Shown one piece after another: positions 44,901 through 53,245 of a stretch of 64,000 bases of DNA. How positions within the stretch are numbered: position 1 is the stretch's first letter; the number at the start of each line of letters is the position of its first letter. The stretch lies in contig JANFAH010000003.1 of NCBI GenBank assembly GCA_024663395.1, positions 1,922,001 to 1,986,000 on the forward strand, in the 5' to 3' direction. The DNA is from Pisolithus tinctorius (Eukaryota; Basidiomycota; Agaricomycetes; Boletales; Pisolithaceae). The position numbers were made by a program, and so were the translations under genes. Under the pieces are notes generated by a model. It did not search any database and was not told where the DNA came from. It saw only the letters and a program-made list of their open reading frames with translations.

Positions 44901-45912
44901 GATATACATGATGCATACCAACCCAGCAAAGTCGCTGCGATCGGAGGCCGCCCGAATCATGCAGAAGGTCACGCATGAAGAGCATGGCACCGTTGCTGGG
45001 CTTGCAGCCCTCTCTCAGGAACTTGACAAAATCAGCATGGATGGTATGGTTATGTTCACTCATATATATGATTAATTGACTGCTATGACTGTGTGTTGCA
45101 CAATAGGGATGGCTTATGCCCTAAGTCCTCGCCATCATGAGAATAACTTCTCATCCGAAACCTATCGTTTACTCGCTCGCTTTCCACATTCGCCTGTGCA
45201 CTGTCAACACGAACGACCGACCTCACACGACAGCATTCCCCTCAACCACAAAGGACTATTCTATGACTACATTATAATCGAAGGCAAGTGAATTCATGCT
45301 TCGAAAGCAATCAGGACACGCTTGTCGTCGCTCGTTCATGTCATGATACCGGGTCAACTACCCATCCACATATATGGTGAAATTCTTGAGATTTTTCAGG
45401 TCGATCAACACCTGCTCAATGGTAAACATAGCCTGTGGTTGGCCCAGATGCGATGGTTCAAGCCATATGAGGGGAACTGAGTGACGATCTGGGACGAATT
45501 GTAAGTTCGTTTCTATGACCCATCATAACCCTCACTGACTGTCTTAAGTTCTACTCTAGGTGTTCACTTATGGGAACTCGGAGAGTATCAAGAGCAAGAA
45601 TCGCCGCTCCCATCGCTCGTCGACTTAGACTGGATCAAGAATTTGGTGGCCATGACAATCGTAACACTTGGAGAGAACTGGCGAAAGGTCTGGGTGACGG
45701 TAGACCTCGCAAAGGTGCGCCACGTCACAAATTTACTGACGCCAGACTTGCCATTGAACAAATACATAGTGACAGGGCTTCTAACACATTACACGTACGC
45801 ACTTCATGGATTAGACATGTCAGCGGTAAAGTAGTGGTATTCACACATCAATGGAGCCTCTCGGATACGTTTAGACCGTTAGCCTGGCAAGTGAACAATG
45901 CAGTGAAGGTTT

Positions 45913-47825
45913 TCAGATGTCGACCATATCGTCTTCTGATTCTGATGACGTGCACATCCCCGCTTTGGGCCATTCCTTCAGCTCTTTGAGGTAGGTGGCA
46001 TCTGCGTCGAAAATTTCCCCCTGTCTAAGCGTCGAATAGAATCCCTTCAGCCAGTCAACGCCTTCAACTACCTCCATGTCCGGATTCTTAGTGTGCCATG
46101 TTTCGTCTACCATCGACTTGAAGATCGTAGCTTTGGGCTGTGGCGGATTATGATTTAAATGTTTTGGGGAAACATCAAAGACGCGTTTGTGGAACTTCTT
46201 GGTCGTCTTGCAATGTTTGCACTGCGGTTCGTCATCTGCATTTCTCATGCTGCCACTAGAGGGTTCGTTGACATCTTGCTGTTGTTTCAAGGTGTGGAAA
46301 CTTAGCCAGCAAAGGAACGTGATGTACTATTGAACCAGACCCTCAGTGAGTGATGGTCTTTAGCATGCAAGTTGGCAACTTACATTGATAGATCGCCAAG
46401 TGTGACCTATGACTTTGTTTGCGGATTTCCCAACCTCCGCAAGCTTTCTTCTTTCCAAAGTATCCTTGCTGACATCGCTGTCATTACAGGTGAGAACATT
46501 GGACCCGAGGTCTGTCTCGATAAGGGCCGCTGCACCCTTGTGGCCGGAATCTTGTTCGTATTGCAATGCCGCCTTGCATCGAACTGCAGCGACCTAAGAG
46601 CTCGTGAAGGGCATTAGCTAACCAGGTGAGTTTCGCAGCTTACTGTGGAACGTCGGGCGTGCTGCCGACCATATTCCAGCCTTTGTTTGGCCTTGCGCAC
46701 GCCCTGCTCAGTTTGGAGCTCGCTAGCTCTCTTATGGATACTCCGGAAATAGGTTTTGGCACACTCCGTTATTATCAGGAGGTTGAATGACTTGTCCAGG
46801 ATATTTTTGACTTGGGTCAGCTCCCTCTGGCTCTGTTACCCTGCCGGTGAGTACCCACAAACATCGTTGAACGATGGTACTGCCACCTTTTCGTTGTTAT
46901 AGACACGCTCAGCAACCTCTTCAATGAATTTAGCATTTAGCTTGTCGTCCACCTGCCCAAGCCAATTGGGGTGCCAAATCTCGACCCCTTCGGCAGTAAG
47001 TTCCAAGGGTTCTCCACTATCAAGAGGTTTGACAGCAGCTAGCGCTGCCACACAAACTTTCTTGCTATGGCTACAGTCGATTCCACATAGTTGGCAGAAC
47101 AGTGGCTGGATAATAGACTTGTAATGGGAAATAAGAATGTCTGGTGAGCACATCCAACGAGTAGCATGGCATACTGACATACCTTTACAGCTGTATGATC
47201 GTTGGAACTCGTCCTTGACGAGGCTTGCTTCAGGGCCACTTCACCTTTCTCTCGAAGTTCTGCAAAGCTCTGTTCAAGAGTGTCAAGGCGAGAAGTCACT
47301 GTTTTGTTGTCTTCCTTCAGTCTGGTAAGTTCTTCTTTGAGATTCATCTTCCCTTCAGTAAGGTTTCTGATATCAACCATTATCTGCGTGACCGTCGCTT
47401 GCAAGCTGTGCATAGGCTCGCGTTCATAGCCGCACATTGGCTCACGATCGTAACCGTGCAGGTCTGGCACAAAGGACCCGCTTCTAGAACGATTTGGCGC
47501 GTACATATGGGAATGGCCTTGCACAAGAACCTCACTGTGTCCATGGCTATTCAACTGGCTACAAACAGACCTACTGGAATAGACTGGTGTAGTACATTCG
47601 TGTCCGTTTCCGTCCCCCTGGTAGGGCTTATAGCCGATTGGTTGGTTGGGCTGACTCCCTCCTAGATAGGGATAGGGCGGGGCTTCGTGTGGATCAACAG
47701 GACTGGTCGTCTCCACATCACAGAACTGATGCTGGAAGGAAAACAAGGGTGTGAATAGCTACAGAGGTAAGGCAAGGTGCATGGCTATTCAGACAGGAAA
47801 TCTGTACTGACTGGTGGTTGGTCAT
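45913..47825 (-). CDS. Hypothetical coiled-coil gene next to the transposase
   Basis: Minus-strand multi-exon gene, convergent with the transposase. A likely first exon (47825-47808, MTNHQS) splices to 47731, where a 180-residue segment begins HQFCDVETTSPVDPHEAPPY. This includes DREPMCGYEREPMHSLQATV and a heptad coiled coil (RNLTEGKMNLKEELTRLKED). Later exons encode HYKSIIQPLFCQLCGIDCSH, a second helical block RELTQVKNILDKSFNLLII with KAKQRLEYGRQHARRS, and a C-terminal part with a CKHCKTTKKFHKR Cys pair, ending WLKGFYSTLRQGEIFDADAT. The last 120 residues resemble a widespread basidiomycete family of unknown function often near transposons, from general familiarity only. Junctions in the middle exons are provisional. 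Confidence 0.5.
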
Positions 47826-47955
47826 TCTGTTGAGCAGGAGGAGCCCATGTACCTAGTTAGGCCGTGTGACACGGCCAGTGGAGGTTGACAATTGGTCGTG
47901 TGACACAGGCCAGCGGAGGTCGAGCCGACCTATGAGTTGTCACCATAACATAGGG

Positions 47956-48060
47956 ATCGGCTGTGATTATGTTGTCATGTGTCACTCAGCATCGGCTACA
48001 ATTGTATTGTCATGCATGACACCAGAATCGGCTACAATTATATTTTTAGGTGTCACATGG
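47956..48060. repeat. Minisatellite, three units of 35-36 bp
   Basis: Units start with ATCGGCT at 47956, 47991 and 48027 and each continues into an AT-rich ATTRTATTGTCATG-like part ending TGTCAC or a variant. Diverged copies of GTGTGACAC also occur just upstream (47860-47900). Confidence 0.65.
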
Positions 48061-48598
48061 AGAGGCTTCAAATAGAATATCATCATGTCATAGGGACATA
48101 TATAGCATAGCCCAGACTAGATCTGCATTGTGTACATAGGGCAGCCCAACATGACAACACAGTATGTCCGGGGCATACAGCGGCACACAGCAGCAACTCC
48201 CGGCACATGGTGGAAACATGATATGCCATTGCACCAAATGCCAGGTGGATTACTGGAGTGGCAAGTACCAGTGGCAAGGACCATCTGAGCATGACTGAGG
48301 CAAAAGTGGCATTTTCTTGCATCTGACAGTGTCATAAGTGGTAAGCCGGTGAAGATGCAAAAGCATATGGCCACATACACTAGTATGCATCAGCATAGTT
48401 TTGCATATAGAGACAGGGTGGGGTAGTGAGGAGAGTGCAACATGTATTGCCAGCAGAACTCACCGGCATGACACAGCAGTAGCAGGAAGGGAGCAGTAAT
48501 CACTAGTCCAGAGCAGAAGCCGGCAGCATTGAGTGGCAGCCAGCGAGATGGCTGGCATGTGGCGGAATCGTGCAGCACAGACGAGACTGGAGTGACGG

Positions 48599-48786
48599 CA
48601 TGGATATGAGGTACCGGCAGAGGGCGGGTGTCGGCGGCATCAGGCGGCAAATACGGGAATGGGGTAACGGCATCGGGCGGCATAGACAGAAACGAGCGGC
48701 CGTATAGACGGGAATGGGCTGGCGGCATGGACATGAGGTACCGGCAGGGGGCGGGTATCGACGGCATCTGGCAGCATACACGGGAA
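48599..48786. repeat. Duplicated 60-bp GC-rich block
   Basis: 48599-48660 and 48726-48786 share CATGGAYATGAGGTACCGGC and most of the following 40 bases. Weaker copies of GGCGGCAT and GGCATAGACA lie between and around them, so this is a decayed tandem array with a unit near 60-65 bp. Confidence 0.65.
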
Positions 48787-49171
48787 CGGTAGTGGCATGG
48801 GTCGGGTGTCACCAGTATCGAGTGGCATAGACAAGAATGGGCAACGTCGAGCGCTATTTGCGGGCGGCATCAGCATGAAGCGGCATAGGCCATGATTGCA
48901 CAGCATCAACCTGGGTCAGAGGGTTAAACCATTGCAATTGTGCAGGACATATGTGGAAAATATCATGCATGATTTGAGGGTGCTGCTGGTGTGCACTAGC
49001 TTAGCTGTACCAGTGGATTTATAAATTGCAAGGGCAGTCACCTGGCTGGACTCAATAGGATGGCACATGCCAGAGAGACCATATCTGCACCATGTAAAGC
49101 AAAAGTGAGCGGGGATAATCATTCTCAGGAATGGCGACAATGAAACGGTAATAGTACATTCTATGGACATG

Positions 49172-50170
49172 TTAATCTACGTCCATCCAATTAGCGGCAT
49201 TCTGATCATCAGAATCGTCTCCACCAGCATCATCGGCAACAGCCCCCAAAGAGACATAAATAGGGGGCGGGGCTGCTCCTACTGCAGCAGTGGATGAGTA
49301 TGGAAAACGGTGGGTGGGCAGCAGAAAAGTAGAAGGGGCTAAAAGCATATCACCCGGGAGGCTCTGGAGGATGCCGGTATTGATCGCAACCTCCTGGACC
49401 ATCGTAGTGGGTGCAAGGTCAAGGATCCTTGCACCATCAGTGGGAACGACTGCTTGATGACTCGTAATTGCAAAGCCGACAGCAGAGGGGCGGGAGGGTC
49501 CAGGTGCATCGGGTGAGGAGTGTGGCAACGGGTACAGGCGCTGCCGTAAGGCCTCGACAACATCGGCAAGCATCTGCAACTCGGTCCGGGTATCTGCAAG
49601 GGCCCGTTGGGTATCGGCAAGGTCGCGGCGGGTATCGAGGAGATCTTGTACCGTCTCCATATGCTGCTGCCGCAATGCTGCTATCTCCTCTTCCATGCGC
49701 TCCATGGGGGTGGCATTGGGCGTCACTGGGCACGATGGGGTAGTGAGGCGGCTTTGGGATGTTGCCGCCTGCCGAGATGCTGGGCTTGATGTCTGCCGAC
49801 CTGACTGCCGCCAGGATGGAGTGACGATGACCACTCCATCGAAAACTATGTTAGGCTCGAATAAGAATAGCGGATTGACGGAAATGGAGGACTTACTTTG
49901 CCTGCGGGAGGTTGGAGCGGCCGAGGTGGTTGCCTTACCAGTGGCGGGTGTCATACCTCTAGTGGCTGCACGCCGCTTGCGGGTCTGCCATGCAGGAGTG
50001 GTAGGTTCCGAGGATATCGTAGCTGATGGCCCTGGTGAGGGGCTTTGAGGACGGTGTCGGCTGGGGGGACGGTTGGCTGCGACAGTTTGGGGACGTTCCA
50101 CTGCTCCATCAGACGCCTCAGTTACAGTGCGACTGCGGGGCCGCCTTGACTGCGACCGTGCAGCCTTCAC
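49172..50170 (-). CDS. Hypothetical Ser/Pro-rich protein with short coiled coil
   Basis: Not recognised. About 330 codons open, with an optional in-frame 51-nt intron around 49846-49896 (GTAAGT..CATAG). No ATG begins the frame, so an upstream exon is needed or the gene is decayed. The N-terminal 100 residues are basic and low complexity (SQSRRPRSRTVTE). A heptad segment MERMEEEIAALRQQHMETV with the repeat DLADTQRALADTRTEL suggests coiled coil. The C-terminus is Asp-rich (DDAGGDDSDDQNAANWMDVD). Acidic ..MDVD tails and this composition are frequent in transposon-linked basidiomycete genes. Confidence 0.4.
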   Translation of the reverse strand: MKAARSQSRRPRSRTVTEASDGAVERPQTVAANRPPSRHRPQSPSPGPSATISSEPTTPAWQTRKRRAATRGMTPATGKATTSAAPTSRRQSKSSISVNPLFLFEPNIVFDGVVIVTPSWRQSGRQTSSPASRQAATSQSRLTTPSCPVTPNATPMERMEEEIAALRQQHMETVQDLLDTRRDLADTQRALADTRTELQMLADVVEALRQRLYPLPHSSPDAPGPSRPSAVGFAITSHQAVVPTDGARILDLAPTTMVQEVAINTGILQSLPGDMLLAPSTFLLPTHRFPYSSTAAVGAAPPPIYVSLGAVADDAGGDDSDDQNAANWMDVD

Positions 50171-50464
50171 TCCAGCGAAGATACTGCACCTGTACTTCCG
50201 GCAGCTACACTGCCAACAAGCAGAACCGGGCTTGACTGCGCATGGCAGGTTTTTCTCCGTGCACCTATCGCATCGGTCTTCTTCGGCAACGGGTATATAG
50301 CCAGCAGCGGGGGTTGCAAGACCTGCAATCGAGCGGCCGCAACTGGCAGATGCACCAGCAGTTGCTGTCGAAACGTCCGCATCACTTGCTGCTACTGACC
50401 TTGTACGCTTCGGTGGCCTTCTACTTCTGGGCCAAGTGCCTGTAGGAGCAGCGCGACTGGTTGA

Positions 50465-50978
50465 TCAGCTGCGAGGTTCTTCCAAAGTTTCAGCAGCAGT
50501 GGGGGCAGTGTCACTTATCTGAAGCGGTTCCAATGGAACTGCGCACCCTTTACCCTTATTGACTGGCCGGCCAATCTGGTACCACGGATGGTCGGCGACA
50601 TCAGCATCCGTTGCGTCTCTGATCTTGTCAAAGTCCGGCCACTCCTTCACCGCCGTAAGCACCACCGGATCTCTCATAACCATTTCAGCGGCGATGAGGT
50701 GGGTGGGGATGGTGAATTTTGAGGGCAGTTCCTCTACCAAAGGGCGCACACGGGTCTGGAATGTTGTAAATGCCAGAGAAAAAATAGATTGGCAGGCGAT
50801 GAACCAACTGCTCCCAAATGACGTGCATAGCTTTTTGCCAGTATTGCTTGTTCCTATGGTCATGGAGTGCCAAAAGCTCCGCCATGACAATGTCTGCGGC
50901 ATTAGCGACTATTTCACGTGGGAGAGCGACGGGGGAAGCGGCGGTGGCGGTTTGTGATGTTTCAGCCTGTTGGGACAT
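50465..50978 (-). CDS. Hypothetical small protein
   Basis: Two exons joined by an intron whose donor follows HVIWEQL (GTTCATCG) and whose acceptor is CATTCCAG before TRVRPLVEELPS, both in phase. The ATG at 50978 gives MSQQAETSQTATAASPV; the helical part is EIVANAADIVMAELLALHDH with YWQKAMHVIWEQL. The C-terminal half has TIPTHLIAAEMVMRDPVVL and VADHPWYQIGR. No known family. It lies between two other hypothetical genes with similar low-complexity character. Confidence 0.4.
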
Positions 50979-51196
50979 TTTTGTGGAAGTTGGGTACTGG
51001 TGTGAGAGCGATGCAGTCAATTGATCGTTGACAATTGCATCGGCAGCGCAGCTGCATTTTATATTTTCATAAACCATTGTGCCGGCATCAACACTGGCCA
51101 GTAGACAAACAAGCCCAAATAGCCAAACCCGACATTGTGACACGATGGAACAATATTTCAATCAACTTATCAACATTCTACAGATCGCAAAGTATC

Positions 51197-51787
51197 ATGG
51201 AGCAAAAGTCAGTAAGATGGAGGCCGGGCAGTCCGGACACTCGATGTAAGTAGTCGTTAAAACATAAAACTGTCAATAACCTTCGCCAGTCATCTCCCCG
51301 CGGAAGAAACCTTGGGTATTGCCAGGTGCTGATGATACAGATATGGCCGTCGATGAACCGGAATTTCTACTGTTCGGAGCGGCCGCGAATGCCCCAGCTT
51401 GGGGCTATCAGCTAGGATCGCCATCGTCCTCCATGCCGCCGAATGCCGGCCCTTCCCGGCCATCGCTCAGCATGCTTGCACCATCTTGGGACTCCCCGCC
51501 ACTTTCGCCGGAGGTGCAGCCATCTCCTTCCGATCAACAATGGGAGTCATGGCAAGGAAGTCATTCCATGCCATCCTTGGCCACCATTGCGCCCAGCTGG
51601 GATTCACCCACATCTTCCCTGGCAGTCTCACCCCCACCTAGATCGTTGCCAGCATCCACACGCATTGCCCAGACTGTGCCGTGTCCCCTGGAACATGCAC
51701 GTATGGATGAGCAGTTAGATGGTGCAGCAGCCGGCGGGCCGCAGCCCATCCCAGCTACATCACGGCAACCATCTCCGGAGCCTACGG
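51197..51787 (+). pseudogene. Hypothetical gene truncated by element 2
   Basis: Exon 1 51197-51245 (MEQKSVRWRPGSPDTR) splices at 51290 into a Ser/Pro-rich frame (SPRKKPWVLPGADDTDMAVD) that contains two copies of an APSWDSP-like unit. The frame runs into the LTR of element 2 at 51788 and stops there at the TAG in the LTR's TGTAGGG. The true C-terminus is therefore lost or lies beyond the element, outside this window. The Ser/Pro-rich AVDEPE/MDVD style resembles the neighbouring hypothetical genes. Confidence 0.4.
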
Positions 51788-52785
51788 TGTAGGGAGCCGT
51801 ATACTCCCTGAGGCTGGAACAGGAACCTGTCACTCAATTCCGCAGGCCTCCACGACAAACCCGTTTCGGAATTTTTCCCGCTCGTGACCTCGTGTTTCCT
51901 CCCAACCCCTGTCGCCTTCGGAGTTTCTACCGACCTTCCGCATGTCACTCAGTCATCAAAACGCTGATCTGGAAATTCCGCATTCGTGCAGAGTCATCCG
52001 GAATTCAGTAGCCGTGCCTCCCCTCAGCCACGTCACCAATCGTCCGTGCCACTTTCCTCTAAAAAACTCCGGATTCCCCTGTCGCCCTAAATTCCGCAAG
52101 CTGGACTTCGTGCCAGTACGCTACGCTCTGCCCTCCTGTGCCACTTGGCTCCACCTCCCACTTGTACGCATACTCTCGTTCTGTTGGAAGATACCCCTTA
52201 CCGTTGTCCCGCTCTTGCTCTCGTCTACTACCCAACGGTCTATTTCACGTGCTTCTGTATTTCGCTGACGTCTGACGTCCCTTCCTTTATTTTCCGGTCT
52301 TTTAGTTTTCCCGCCCCACCTTACTCCGACTCGTACCTACTTTCCCTGTACTATATAATTCCGTCATGATGTCGGAAAATAGAGCACCCACCTTTTGAGT
52401 CGCTATCCGTGTGTGTTCTGCGAGTTCGAGAGTTTCGAGAGTCTAAAGTGCGTACATAGAGTCTGCTGCATCTTCAGTGTCCCCAGAGGTCTTCGTGTCT
52501 CTTGCGTCCTCCAGCCCTGCACACCTAATCCCGTGTCCCTTTCGCTTCGAATTCGCTCCTCTTGACGCGTAGCGACCCCCTCGGAATTTCATATACCCAT
52601 CTTGCTGCTCCTCACGCGTCTACATCTGCCCGGAATTAAATTCCGCGACTCTTGCTCGAATTTCCCCACCGCTTCTAAGCCCTTTCTCGACCTCTCCTTC
52701 CACACAGTACCCCTTGGGACGATCCTAGGGAATTCTCCCTTCACCCTTCCTCTAGTCGCACGCTTCCCAGAAGTCGTGTCCCACA
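51788..52785 (+). repeat. Element 2 5' LTR (3' edge approximate)
   Basis: Starts TGTAGGGAG. Identity with the second copy continues at least to 52710, where the window cuts the other copy, so the right edge is not fixed; CCACA at 52781-52785 is the best guess. It holds nine copies of the dispersed 7-mer and a TATA-like CTATATAATT at 52361-52370. Confidence 0.8.
52363..52370 (+). promoter_or_regulatory. TATA-like box of element 2 LTR, fused to an AATTCCG tag
   Basis: ATATAATT directly overlapping AATTCCG (52367-52373). The same pair is in the other LTR (63653-63663). It is the only TATA-like word in the middle of the LTR, so it is a likely promoter core. Confidence 0.5.
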
Positions 52786-53245
52786 ACGTTTTGGAGCCCA
52801 CCGCGAGGGGTCTGTAGATCTGGAAAGGAGATCCTTACGACCCACTCGTCAAAGAACCGAACTCGAAGAGCTCTTAGAGCCCTTCCGCAGACTATCTATT
52901 TCCTCAGCAGAAATCTTAATTCCGGTAGCTGATCCTAGAGATATTTCAGAGCCACACCCGTCAGACTCAGATCTCGGTTTAGACGAGATCTTTCGGAGCC
53001 CAGAGTCCCCAGCGTTTTACCCAGCGTTTCCAGGAGGCTTCGACTTCAACGAGCCCTTCGATCCTCCCGCTGAACGTCAAGAACTTTCGCCTCTCTCAGA
53101 ACTAACTTCTTCGTCGTCCTCGCCACCCAGTGACTCAGAACTAGCCGCTGAACAGCTCCTACTTCCTTCCCATTCCCTAATCGCAAATTCCGCTACCTCC
53201 CTTTCTACTCAAATACCCGTACAGAATTCTCTTGCCTCGACTATC
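52786..53245 (+). other. Element 2 leader
   Basis: 460 bp between the LTR and the first gag ATG. The frame is open for some distance upstream of that ATG and encodes acidic Ser-rich sequence, so gag may begin earlier. Two AATTCCG words are here (52918, 53186). A primer-binding site is not clear: a TGG stands at 52792 (TTTTGGAGCCC), but I could not match it to a tRNA. Confidence 0.4.

Larger units (their letters stand above)
34663..45834 (+). pseudogene. Tnp2/Plavaka-like (CACTA-group) transposase gene, split by an LTR element
   Basis: Transposase of the basidiomycete CACTA-related Plavaka/Tnp2 type. The 5' part (34663-35130) starts MGFRQCHCKSKGCHGALV, the Cys-rich N-terminal motif of this family. 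The 3' part resumes at 41978 in the same frame (HLPSDPEQCALERQLRQI). Family blocks in order: ATISWLHLQFHL with TLPVCPTCRNVY near 42280-42500, VDPMHNLFLGLVKMHFYHIW (43562-43675, containing a D of the catalytic core), LTADQWLLLATVYGPIII (43857-43915), NHHYATHVGDCARNFGPLHD and FWTFLFECLNKILKSF (44660-44770). The tail has WVTVDLAKVRHVTN near 45690. Numerous introns of 50-90 nt remain recognisable. The 6.8-kb gypsy insertion between 35131 and 41972 makes it non-functional; several exons around 43400-44100 were not resolved, so earlier decay is also possible. Terminal inverted repeats were not located. Confidence 0.8.
47826..49171. repeat. Non-coding repeat-rich region
   Basis: 1.35 kb without a supported gene. 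It contains a three-unit 35-36 bp minisatellite (47956-48060) and a duplicated 60-bp block (48599-48660 and 48726-48786). Long open frames on the minus strand over 48390-48909 merely read through the GGCAT-rich degenerate repeats. Confidence 0.5.

Noticed and set aside
48390..48909. Overlapping minus-strand open frames of 90-140 codons
   Set aside because: They read through degenerate GGCAT-rich repeats in several frames, have a repetitive Pro/Cys/Met composition and no splice or start context. Not genes.
51942..52268. Plus-strand frame of 108 codons in the LTR, repeated at 63232-63558
   Set aside because: Found in both LTR copies only because the LTR is duplicated; it covers the promoter region and contains no recognisable protein.
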